Assembly: GCF_004005945.1 (NCBI RefSeq)
Contig: NZ_SACS01000028.1
Location: 1-46,242 of the forward strand
Source: Rheinheimera riviphila
Lineage (GTDB): Bacteria; Pseudomonadota; Gammaproteobacteria; Enterobacterales; Alteromonadaceae
DNA length: 46,242 nt
Direction of reading: 5' to 3'
Shown: piece by piece, positions 1-7,629 of the stretch
Layout: each line of letters begins with the position of its first letter
Position numbering within the stretch: position 1 is the first letter of the stretch
Program-made: the position numbers and the translations under genes
The notes under the pieces: model-generated
The model's database searches: none
What the model saw: only the letters and a program-made list of their open reading frames with translations
What the model was told of the DNA's origin: nothing

Positions 1-24
1 CAAGATGTTAAGCATGCCTTGAGC

Positions 25-54
25 GTAGGGCGTACTCGCCGAAGGCAGTACGCC
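25..54 (+). repeat. REP-like palindromic element (GTAG + hairpin)
   Basis: The tetranucleotide GTAG (25-28) is followed directly by a palindrome with arms GGCGTACT and AGTACGCC and an inner GCC-GAA-GGC stem-loop. A 35-base stretch around it (22-56) recurs exactly at 32219-32253. GTAG next to an imperfect palindrome is the known signature of REP elements mobilised by REP-associated tyrosine transposases. No such transposase is in the window, so assignment to that class is inferred. Confidence 0.7.
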
Positions 55-153
55 GTTATGCCTGCCAGAGTCGAATCATCGTCAAATCCTTGGCTTGGGG
101 TTGTGGATTGACTGCAGCGACCGAAAGCCGCAATGATTTTGGGTATAAATCGC

Positions 154-186
154 AAAAAAAACGGGGCCAGATTTTATCTGCCCCCG
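154..186 (-). terminator. Rho-independent terminator of the first TonB receptor gene
   Basis: Read on the minus strand, a GC-rich hairpin (arms CGGGG-CAGAT and ATCTG-CCCCG, one mismatch, three-base loop) is followed by eight T residues. It lies about 50 bases after the stop codon of the TonB receptor gene. Confidence 0.88.
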
Positions 187-234
187 ATTTTCGTTATCAC
201 AAATGGTTGTATTTCAGCGCATCAACGTCAAAGA

Positions 235-2478
235 TCAGAAAAAGCTTTTCTTAAATTCGAGGCCGATGATCCGTGGTTCGTTGACAAAACCGGTCAGGTT
301 GGCGAAATCAACCGCGCCTTTGACGTTATCTTCGTCGGTGATATTGCGACCAAACAGCGCCACTTCGTAGTTACCGTCGTAGTTCTGGTAACCAATCCGC
401 AAGCCGGCTTCCATGTTGCTGCTACTGCGAAATTCCACAGATTCGTACAGGAACAGGTTAGTTTTACCCTGGACTGCAACGTCGGTGTAGAAGTAAATTT
501 CGCCAGTGCTGACCGGAATATCGTAACGGGCGTTCAGCGTCAGGATGGTTTTTGGCGCTTGTGGGAACGGGTTGCCGTCAACATAGGCCAGAGTTTTGCC
601 GCTTGCGACCACAGTGCGATCCAGCGGCGTACACATGCCTGAACCACAAGCACCAACCCGTAAATTGGCATCTTTCAGTTCGGTATTGTTGTAGCTGAAA
701 CCGCCACCTAAGGTCAGGTTCGCCAGTGCGCGCCAGTCAGCGTCCACTTCAAAACCGTAGCCGGTGCCTTTGTCAGCATTGACCAGCGTGTTACCGTTAT
801 TGGTACCGCCAACTGCCGATAACTGCATGTCATCGATGTTGTAATAGAACACAGCACCGTTTAAGCGCAGGGTGTTGCCAAGTAAATCAGATTTGGCACC
901 CAATTCGATGGAGTTAATAGTTTCTGATTCAGCGGTCGTTGGATCTTCTTCAAACGCTACGTTGCGGCCTTGGATCGACTGAGCGCGGAAACCATTGGCG
1001 ACCCGGGCAAACAACGAAGTCTGGTCAGTTAAGCGGTAGTTGGTTGCCAATTCCCAGCTCATTTGCCCATCATCGAGGCTGATCGGCGCATAGTTTTGAA
1101 TTTGCGCTGCACCAATCACCAGCGCGAAGCCGTTGACGTTTTGCTCGCCGACATAAAATGATTTTTCATCGCGGGTATACCGAATACCACCGGTGACATC
1201 CCAGCGATCGCTCAGGTTATAGGTGCTTTGTCCAAACACCGCCCAGCTTTTGTTGTCGTGGAACACCGCAGTACGGCCGAAGAAACCGTCGATGCTGGTG
1301 ACGCCAAAGGAAGAATCAAAGTAAAAGGCGCCGACTTGCCATTCCATCGCTTCTGCCGTATCGCTGGCTAAACGGAATTCCTGGGTCAGTTGTTTTAAAT
1401 CTTTCAGCTGATCTTCTGTCACCGCATTGCCAACCGCTGATGGGCCCGGACCTGCCTCAGTACCACCGTCGATATCACCACGGCCATTACCGTCGGCTTG
1501 TTCATGCGCGGTGATCGAGGTAAAGGTCATGCCGTCCAGCTCAAAATCAAGCTTTAGCGACACACCCGAGTTGTCGTATTTCTGGAAGTTGTCACCAGCA
1601 TCATAAGCCACGGTGTCGCGGTCATAATTCTGATTTAACTCATTGCTGCCTTTAGTAAAAACGTTACGGCGGAACATCGACGAAGTACCGTCTAGTTTGC
1701 GGCCGTGGGCATTCAGCAGCGCATCAAACTTGTCGCCTTCATACAAAAATTGCAGTCGGGCTGCGGTTTCATCAAAACCGCCCATCGCGTCTTTTTCGTT
1801 GGTAAAACTGTTGTTGATGTAGTCGTCACGGTGCTGCGACAGCACGGAAATCCGCGCCGATAATTGGTCCGTCAGACCTGAACCGACCGCGCCTTCGACA
1901 TTGCGACTACCAAAACTACCGACTGAAAACTTGGTGTAAGCATCAAAATCCTGCCGTGGTTTGGCACTGGCAAATTTGACGATACCGGCGGTGGTGTTGC
2001 GACCAAACAAGGTGCCTTGTGGGCCGCGGATCACTTCAACCTGCTCGATATCAAACAGCGGGAAGCTTTTCAGGATCACGTTTTCCAATACCACGTCATC
2101 CATGATGACCGAAACCGGCTGGGATGCTGCCAGATCAAAATCGGTGTTGCCGAGGCCACGGATATAAAAACGTGGCGCCGCGCGGCCGTTTGACGATTCA
2201 GCATATAAACCCGGTACTTTCACCGCGAGTGCCTGAATATCGTCACCACCGGCAAAGATGGCTTCGAATTTTTCGCCCGACAAAGTTGCCACTGAAATCG
2301 GCACTTCCTGCGTGCTCTGGACCCGCTTTTGTGCGGTGACCATGATCCGTTCCAGTTGTTGATCGTCCTGTTTGGCTTTGTCACTTTCCTGCGCAAATGC
2401 AGCAGGAGAAAGACCAACAGTAGTCGCGATCAGTGCGACTTTGATCTGCAACGCTAGCTTGTTATGTTTGATTGTCAT
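235..2478 (-). CDS. TonB-dependent outer membrane receptor
   Basis: The predicted protein of 747 residues is an outer membrane active transporter powered by TonB-ExbBD. I chose the ATG at 2478 because it gives a normal signal peptide (basic start, hydrophobic core, cleavage near AFA-QES) and has an AAGGG ribosome site about 10 bases upstream; an in-frame ATG 20 codons earlier lies inside a leader hairpin. The mature start carries the receptor signature ERIMVTAQKR. The plug follows with VPISV, FYIRGLGN and VEVIRGPQGTLFGRN, and then a long beta-barrel ending in Phe, as outer membrane proteins do. The substrate is unknown; no siderophore, heme or polysaccharide gene lies beside it. It seems to be a single-gene unit with its own terminator. 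Confidence 0.93.
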   Translation of the reverse strand: MTIKHNKLALQIKVALIATTVGLSPAAFAQESDKAKQDDQQLERIMVTAQKRVQSTQEVPISVATLSGEKFEAIFAGGDDIQALAVKVPGLYAESSNGRAAPRFYIRGLGNTDFDLAASQPVSVIMDDVVLENVILKSFPLFDIEQVEVIRGPQGTLFGRNTTAGIVKFASAKPRQDFDAYTKFSVGSFGSRNVEGAVGSGLTDQLSARISVLSQHRDDYINNSFTNEKDAMGGFDETAARLQFLYEGDKFDALLNAHGRKLDGTSSMFRRNVFTKGSNELNQNYDRDTVAYDAGDNFQKYDNSGVSLKLDFELDGMTFTSITAHEQADGNGRGDIDGGTEAGPGPSAVGNAVTEDQLKDLKQLTQEFRLASDTAEAMEWQVGAFYFDSSFGVTSIDGFFGRTAVFHDNKSWAVFGQSTYNLSDRWDVTGGIRYTRDEKSFYVGEQNVNGFALVIGAAQIQNYAPISLDDGQMSWELATNYRLTDQTSLFARVANGFRAQSIQGRNVAFEEDPTTAESETINSIELGAKSDLLGNTLRLNGAVFYYNIDDMQLSAVGGTNNGNTLVNADKGTGYGFEVDADWRALANLTLGGGFSYNNTELKDANLRVGACGSGMCTPLDRTVVASGKTLAYVDGNPFPQAPKTILTLNARYDIPVSTGEIYFYTDVAVQGKTNLFLYESVEFRSSSNMEAGLRIGYQNYDGNYEVALFGRNITDEDNVKGAVDFANLTGFVNEPRIIGLEFKKSFF

Positions 2479-2529
2479 CAATGGGTTACCCTTAGCTTGC
2501 TTGAGTCTATGGAGTTGAGCATCTGTGTT

Positions 2530-2554
2530 CCCCAGCATTTTACCAATGCTGGGG
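2530..2554 (-). promoter_or_regulatory. Perfect hairpin in the 5' leader of the TonB receptor gene
   Basis: A ten-base perfect stem (CCCCAGCATT / AATGCTGGGG) with a five-base loop lies 52-76 bases upstream of the chosen start codon. No T-run follows on the minus strand, so it does not look like a simple terminator of the gene upstream. It contains an ATG in frame with the receptor. A weak -10-like CATAAT on the minus strand lies at 2575-2580, which would put the hairpin near the 5' end of the mRNA. The rest of the gap 2479-2781 shows nothing else I can name. Confidence 0.45.
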
Positions 2555-2781
2555 ATAGGTTGTGGCGTGCTCTAATTATGCGTTTTTAGTCGAAGCAGTA
2601 ACGTATATGGTGTAGCAGCAGATCAGAGTGACTGCCACTACCCATCGCATTGGAGTGACCACAATGCATTTTATTACGGCGCGCTAATATAACGATTTTT
2701 GCCGACGAATGGTGGTTTTTATTGATTTTAGCTGCGAATTGATGATTTTTTGCTCGTTTTGCAGTGTGTCACTGCTGTAGT

Positions 2782-3756
2782 TTAGGCTGGAGGTAATTGC
2801 CGTGGCCGACAGAAATAAATCGCCGTGCGGCCCTGATGCGACGAATAATAGCTGACCGCCAACCGGCTCTGATGCCAGACCATGCCGGCATAACTGGTGT
2901 CACCGGCAGAAGGCAGTTGCAGCACTTCGGTGAGCGTTGTGCTGTCGACATCCAGCCAGGCCAGACTGGTGCGCACCCGCCTATCGTATAACCGTACCGC
3001 TGCCAGAATGCGACCATCCGGCAACAACAAACATTGTGGCCCGCCGACCCGGCAATTGAGCGGTTGCCAGGTCCAGTCAAAATAAGGTGGTTTGGCGATG
3101 CCAAGCAAGGCGACATCCGGATCGCGGCGTAGCAGGCACACCGCGCGCTCGTCGGGTAAAAACAACAAGGCGCTTTCATTGGGGTAACCCTGATTATTCA
3201 GCGTCTGTACCCAGACCGAAAAATTCACGCCATCTTCGCTGCGATAAAGCCGCACTAACCTCGGGCCACCGCCACATTTATAACCAATAGCCCAGGCGAA
3301 ACCTTGCTGCCAGGTGAGACGCCATAACCAGACATTGGGCTCGCCAACGTCGATAGCCTCCGACCACTGTTCACCATCGGCCGAAAACCAGACATAAGAC
3401 TGATAGGAATACTGACTGCGGTCATGCAAAGCGCCAGCGCCCAACAGTTGCAGTCGGTCATCGGGCGTGACCACCAGCTTGCCGTCGCGTAAATCGGCGA
3501 TGCTGCTTTGAATAAGCGCTACGCTTTGCCAGCGTTTGCCATCGATACTTTTTAAGATGCGTAACGCACCGTCCGGTGACACATGGGCGGCAGCTTCGCG
3601 AAACACACAATAATAATGCCCCTGAAACAGGCATAAATCGGTAAAAGCATTGTGCGCACCATGGCGCCAAATCCGGGTTGCTGGTGCGCGTTTCAGCTGT
3701 GGCCTTTTGGCTAAGGGCCGGAATTTTTTACCTTTACGGATCAGTTGGGTTGCCAT
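2782..3756 (-). CDS. Sialidase-like (BNR/Asp-box) beta-propeller protein
   Basis: This 324-residue protein has three Asp-box motifs of the form SxDGxxW/F, at about residues 70-76 (SIDGKRW), 125-131 (SADGEQW) and 173-179 (SEDGVNF). They mark the beta-propeller fold of the sialidase superfamily. No signal peptide is seen; the start is short and basic (MATQLIRKGKK), so it is probably cytoplasmic. FRE near residue 52 stands where sialidases often have an arginine-containing early strand, but I cannot assign a full catalytic set. The start overlaps the end of the VOC gene by 16 bases, so the two are probably translationally coupled. A glycosidase or only a binding propeller are both possible. Confidence 0.7.
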   Translation of the reverse strand: MATQLIRKGKKFRPLAKRPQLKRAPATRIWRHGAHNAFTDLCLFQGHYYCVFREAAAHVSPDGALRILKSIDGKRWQSVALIQSSIADLRDGKLVVTPDDRLQLLGAGALHDRSQYSYQSYVWFSADGEQWSEAIDVGEPNVWLWRLTWQQGFAWAIGYKCGGGPRLVRLYRSEDGVNFSVWVQTLNNQGYPNESALLFLPDERAVCLLRRDPDVALLGIAKPPYFDWTWQPLNCRVGGPQCLLLPDGRILAAVRLYDRRVRTSLAWLDVDSTTLTEVLQLPSAGDTSYAGMVWHQSRLAVSYYSSHQGRTAIYFCRPRQLPPA

Positions 3757-4103
3757 AGTTCGAACTTATTACCCTCCGGATCATAAGCCCAACCGAACTT
3801 GCCGTAGTCGCCGGATTCACGTTGCTCGTCCACCCGCACCCCGGCAGCTTCCAGTTGCGCCAGCATGGCGTCCAGATCGGCGACCCGGTAATTCACCATC
3901 ATTTGTTGCTCGGCCCGGCCAAAATAGTTGCTGTCCTCTGCAAAAGTCGACCAGACGGTTTCGTCCTGCTCTTTGGCGTGAAAGCTGCCATAAGGGCTGT
4001 CCGGATACAGCGGCACGCCCAGGTGTTGTTGATACCAAAGTGCCAGTTGTTGTGGGTCACGGGCTTTTAAAAACACGCCGCCAATACCTTGTACTTTTTG
4101 CAT
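3741..4103 (-). CDS. VOC/glyoxalase-fold protein
   Basis: The protein of 120 residues is a single-unit vicinal-oxygen-chelate domain. It has the typical layout: GGVFLKARDPQQLALWYQQHLG at the start, RVADLDAMLAQLEAAGV in the middle and the closing DPEGNKFELWQP, where the Glu is a usual metal ligand. A strong ribosome site (AGGAG) precedes the ATG. It lies 44 bases downstream of mtnK on the same strand and overlaps the propeller gene. The substrate is unknown; the family includes glyoxalases, dioxygenases and resistance proteins. Confidence 0.85.
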   Translation of the reverse strand: MQKVQGIGGVFLKARDPQQLALWYQQHLGVPLYPDSPYGSFHAKEQDETVWSTFAEDSNYFGRAEQQMMVNYRVADLDAMLAQLEAAGVRVDEQRESGDYGKFGWAYDPEGNKFELWQPN

Positions 4104-4147
4104 CTGAAACTCCTTGCGCCTTGGTGATCAAGGGCGATGATCCCGAA

Positions 4148-5353
4148 CTATTGCGGGCTACCGGTTGGCAGCCAGCTCAGCAGCTGATCGATAGAACTCA
4201 TCTGCTGGTGTTGAAGTATTAATCGTTGACCCAGCGTTAACGCATGCTGACTGATCTGCAGTCGCACTGCGGGTGATTTAATCGTCCCCAGCGCCGGTGA
4301 GCGGAAAGTACCTATCACTTGCCGGATCAGTTCACAACCGGCATAACCGGTTAGGTCGCGCAGCACATCGGCGACAAATTGCTGTTGATACAGTTCGTTA
4401 CCAAACAACGGGTCACGGCATTGTTGCCGGCAAATTTGCAAAAACTGCTGCACAAACTGCTGCCAGAACAACTTGATTTGATTGTGCAGGTAATTTTGTT
4501 GATCTTTGGCTTTGCTTTGATCAGGTTGCAGCGCCGGTGCCAGACAATAATGAAACATTAAACTGCCGACAAACAAACCGGCATCCAGCCCGAATGGGCC
4601 AAAACCAGTAAATTCGGCGTCGATCACTTTGAGCTGATCGGCGGTTGCAAAAATACTGCTGCTGTTTAAATCACCGTGCACCAGAGTCTGCGGTTTGCTG
4701 CGAAAATTGGCGGCCAGCGCGGCGACTTTCGCCTGCAGCTGTTCGTCCAGCCAAATATGTTGGGCCAACGGGTACAAACTGGCGTCGATTTGATTACGTT
4801 CGTTATTGCTAAAAGGGTCGTTGAATAATAAATCTTCGCTGATTTGCAGCGGCTCCGGGTTCAGGAACTGAATTTGCCGCGATTTTTTGGCCGGTAAATC
4901 TAACGAGAAATCGCTGTTGGCAAAACCAGCAGTGACAATAAATTCAGCCAGTTGGGTGCCAAGTTGTTGAAACTGCCGCCCTTCGGTGAGCGCGGTGCTG
5001 AGCAAAGTTAAGTGATCCAAATCTTCCAGCAACATCGCCGCCAGATCCACATCGTAATGCAGTACTTCCACCACCAGCAGCGGCGCGGCTTTACCAAAAG
5101 TTTGCAGCGCCTGCGCTTCAATCCGGCTGCGGTCCAGCGTTAAGGGCCAGCGATCGCTCAGCCCCCGCGCAAACGGCAGCGCCTGTTTTACGATCAGGCT
5201 GGTATTAAACTGGTTTTTCACCCGAAACACCTGATTCATATGATTATCGCCAAAGCTCACCGCAGTGAGTTTGCTGTGTTCACCAAATAACTCACTGTGC
5301 TGATTGGCAAATTGAATGGCATCTTCTGCGGTAAAACGACGGTATTGCGGCAT
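4148..5353 (-). CDS. mtnK: S-methyl-5-thioribose kinase
   Basis: MtnK phosphorylates methylthioribose in the methionine salvage pathway. The 401 residues match the family's usual length. The early FGDNHMNQVFRV matches the family's nucleotide loop. The catalytic HGD is at residues 226-228, and the metal-binding IDAEF (244-248) with GFGPFGLDAG corresponds to the family's IDPEF-GPMGFDIG. Small differences from the usual HGDLHTGS (here HGDLNSSS) and DPEF (DAEF) are visible. No other salvage gene (mtnA, mtnB, mtnN) is nearby. It is divergent from the acetyltransferase gene and probably heads a three-gene minus-strand unit with the VOC and propeller genes. Confidence 0.85.
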   Translation of the reverse strand: MPQYRRFTAEDAIQFANQHSELFGEHSKLTAVSFGDNHMNQVFRVKNQFNTSLIVKQALPFARGLSDRWPLTLDRSRIEAQALQTFGKAAPLLVVEVLHYDVDLAAMLLEDLDHLTLLSTALTEGRQFQQLGTQLAEFIVTAGFANSDFSLDLPAKKSRQIQFLNPEPLQISEDLLFNDPFSNNERNQIDASLYPLAQHIWLDEQLQAKVAALAANFRSKPQTLVHGDLNSSSIFATADQLKVIDAEFTGFGPFGLDAGLFVGSLMFHYCLAPALQPDQSKAKDQQNYLHNQIKLFWQQFVQQFLQICRQQCRDPLFGNELYQQQFVADVLRDLTGYAGCELIRQVIGTFRSPALGTIKSPAVRLQISQHALTLGQRLILQHQQMSSIDQLLSWLPTGSPQ

Positions 5354-5452
5354 CTGGCTGGTTCCCTGAAATCACGCTTTTACCTTATCATGGCATATCA
5401 ACGCATTGCTGGGTATTTTTCAGCAGCAGATTTACTTGAATTGGGGAACATG

Positions 5453-6283
5453 ATGCACGCCAGTAATTTTCAGTTGGATTTGTATTTAAAGCGGGTTGGT
5501 TTTGCTGGCGACGTTGCCGCCGATGCTTTGGCTGCTACTTTGGCTGCTACTTTGGTTGCTAATACTGCGACAGTAAAATCGCTGATGCAGCATCAATTGC
5601 GCTCGGTGCCGTTTGAAAATCTGGATGTGCAGGCTGGCAAGATTGTGTCACTGAACCCGGAAGATATAGTCCGCAAAATTATCGGTGACGATGGCAAGGC
5701 CAGTCGTGGTGGTTATTGCTACGAGGTGAACGCCTTGTTTGCGATGGCGTTGACGGCGCTTGGCATCGACTATCAGTTTGTGTTTTGCCGGCCGATGTTT
5801 TACCCGATGCGCCGCCCTAAAACCCATATGGCGCTGATTGTGAAAGTGCAGGGCGAACAATGGCTCTGTGATTTGGGTTTTGGCAGTTACGGTTTGCGCG
5901 CGCCGGTGGCGTTGTCACAAGTGAATCTGCCACAAACCCAGGAGTTTGATTGTTTCCGGCTGATTTCGCCAACCAGTGGCGAATATGTGTTGCAGGCACA
6001 GCTGGATGAGCAATGGGTCAGCCAATACGGTTTTGATTTATATCCGGCCGACTGGATTGACTTTATGCCAGCGAATTACCTAAATTCAACCCATCCTGAC
6101 ACCATTTTTGTACAGAAATATCTGGTTATTCAGCAACATGCGACCGGGCGCACCATGCTGGTCGGCAATGAATTAAAAGAATGGCAACAAGGAAAGGTCA
6201 CGGTGACGCCGGTGGCAACGGATGAGCTTGCGAGCGTATTAAAACAGCAGTTTAAGCTGGAGCTGCCGGGCAAAAATACCTAA
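5453..6283 (+). CDS. Arylamine N-acetyltransferase
   Basis: NAT enzymes move acetyl from acetyl-CoA to arylamines or hydrazines. With the ATG at 5453 (ribosome site GGGGA at 5443-5447) the protein has 276 residues, the usual length. The catalytic triad is visible: Cys89 in RGGYCYEVN, His125 in KTHMAL and Asp140 in CDLGFG. The early SVPFENLD motif is also typical. Between the first helix and that motif there is an Ala/Leu/Thr-rich insertion encoded by a 12-base tandem repeat (5527-5562). The frame stays open upstream to 5297, overlapping mtnK, but that extension has no family similarity. Confidence 0.93.
   Translation: MHASNFQLDLYLKRVGFAGDVAADALAATLAATLVANTATVKSLMQHQLRSVPFENLDVQAGKIVSLNPEDIVRKIIGDDGKASRGGYCYEVNALFAMALTALGIDYQFVFCRPMFYPMRRPKTHMALIVKVQGEQWLCDLGFGSYGLRAPVALSQVNLPQTQEFDCFRLISPTSGEYVLQAQLDEQWVSQYGFDLYPADWIDFMPANYLNSTHPDTIFVQKYLVIQQHATGRTMLVGNELKEWQQGKVTVTPVATDELASVLKQQFKLELPGKNT
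5527..5562 (+). repeat. 12-base tandem repeat inside the NAT gene
   Basis: Two exact copies and one diverged copy of a 12-base unit (TTTGGCTGCTAC) lie in tandem. They encode the repeated ALAAT-LAAT-LVAN segment at about residues 26-37 of the acetyltransferase. The unit is a multiple of three, so copy changes would keep the frame. Confidence 0.85.
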
Positions 6284-6296
6284 CAATAATGACGAT

Positions 6297-6317
6297 AACA
6301 ACAACAACAACAACAAC
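6297..6317 (+). repeat. (AAC)7 microsatellite
   Basis: Seven perfect AAC units lie between the NAT stop codon and the dipeptidase start, about 50 bases upstream of the TTG start codon. The tract is outside coding sequence, so length change could only alter spacing or mRNA structure. Confidence 0.9.
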
Positions 6318-6368
6318 ACCGCTGATGCAGCATTTTGAACTTAACTTTTTGTTTGAAGGATTATTCAT

Positions 6369-7562
6369 TTGAAACACCAGACTTCATTGATGACCTGCGC
6401 CAGCCTGTTGTTGCTGGCCGGATGTAGCTCCACCCCAAGCAGCGTTACGGCCACAGATCCGGCAACCCGCGCTCAGCAATTGGCGCAACAACTGCTGATT
6501 GTGGATACCCATATCGATGTCCCTTATCGCTTAAAAGATAAGTGGGAAGATGTGTCGGTCAGTGCGCCGGGCGGTGAATTTGATTATCCACGCGCCAAAG
6601 CTGGCGGACTGAATGCGCCTTTTATGTCGGTGTATATCCCATCGTCGCTGGAGAAAAAAGGCGGTGGTTATCTGCTGGCCAATCAACTGATTGACAGCAT
6701 GGAAGCCATTGTTGGCCGCGCGCCGGACAAGTTTGCCATGGCGCATCATTCGTCTGATTTAGCGCTGCATTTTAAACAAGGCAAAATTTCGCTGGCACTT
6801 GGGATGGAAAACGGTACGCCGATTGAAGGTAAGCTGGAAAATTTGCAGCACTTTTATCAGCGTGGCATTCGGTATGTCACGTTGGCGCACTCTGAAAGTA
6901 ACCATATCGCCGATTCCAGTTACGATTTACGCCGTCGCTGGCAGGGCTTAAGCCCGTTTGGCGAGCAAGTGGTGGCCGAGATGAACCGGCTGGGAATGAT
7001 GATCGATATTTCGCATGTGTCGGATCAGGCGTTTTATCAGGTGATTAAACTGACCAAAACACCGGTGATCGCATCGCATTCGTCGCTGCGGGCCTTTGTG
7101 CCTGGCTTTGAGCGCAATATGGATGACGCCATGGTGCAGGCGCTGGCGAAAAACGGTGGTGTGATCCAGATTAACTTTGGCTCGTCTTTTGTGGTGTCAC
7201 AGGCCAATCAGTGGGGATTGCAATTTAAAGCAGCGTTGGCGGCGGCTCCCAAAGGCACCGACGAAAAAAGCTTTCGGGCGGCGTACCTGAAACAATATCC
7301 ATATCCTTTCGCCAACGTCGACACTGTGCTTGATCACATCGATTACGTCACCAAATTAGTCGGCGTGGATTATGTCGGCATCGGTTCGGACTACGATGGC
7401 GTGGGCGATTCGTTGCCAGAGGGCTTAAAAGATGTCTCGACCTACCCGAATCTGATCGCAGGTTTGCTGCGCCGTGGTTATAGCGAAGCGGAGATTGAAA
7501 AAATTATGTCCGGCAATTTGCTGCGGGTGTGGCGTGCCGTTGAAGCACACGCGAAGTCCTGA
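6369..7562 (+). CDS. Membrane dipeptidase, peptidase family M19, lipoprotein
   Basis: Family M19 zinc enzymes hydrolyse dipeptides. The first Met is encoded by TTG at 6369, with AAGGA eight bases upstream; it gives a lipoprotein signal with lipobox LLAGC (Cys19), so the enzyme should be membrane-anchored. Metal ligands are visible: His48 and Asp50 in DTHID, Glu147 in GMENG, His216 in ISHVSD and His237 in ASHSS. The closing GIGSDYDGVGD, PEGLKDVSTYPNL and SGNLLRVW are family signatures. Length (397) is usual. A binding-like protein and an amino acid symporter lie downstream, consistent with peptide use. Confidence 0.94.
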   Translation: MKHQTSLMTCASLLLLAGCSSTPSSVTATDPATRAQQLAQQLLIVDTHIDVPYRLKDKWEDVSVSAPGGEFDYPRAKAGGLNAPFMSVYIPSSLEKKGGGYLLANQLIDSMEAIVGRAPDKFAMAHHSSDLALHFKQGKISLALGMENGTPIEGKLENLQHFYQRGIRYVTLAHSESNHIADSSYDLRRRWQGLSPFGEQVVAEMNRLGMMIDISHVSDQAFYQVIKLTKTPVIASHSSLRAFVPGFERNMDDAMVQALAKNGGVIQINFGSSFVVSQANQWGLQFKAALAAAPKGTDEKSFRAAYLKQYPYPFANVDTVLDHIDYVTKLVGVDYVGIGSDYDGVGDSLPEGLKDVSTYPNLIAGLLRRGYSEAEIEKIMSGNLLRVWRAVEAHAKS

Positions 7563-7629
7563 AACAGTCGCGGCAAGGCGGGTGATTTGAGCTAGGCTTG
7601 AAAGATGCTCCTCTTGCCGGACGACGACG

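Noticed and set aside
133-642. Plus-strand open frame of 169 codons
   Set aside because: It lies antisense to the TonB receptor gene and its terminator, has no ribosome site and no recognisable domain.
2761-2775. Terminator after the propeller gene
   Set aside because: The stem GCAGTG/CACTGC is only six bases and no T-run follows on the minus strand.
5297-5452. N-terminal extension of the acetyltransferase
   Set aside because: It overlaps mtnK on the other strand and has no family similarity; the ATG at 5453 has a ribosome site and gives the usual length.
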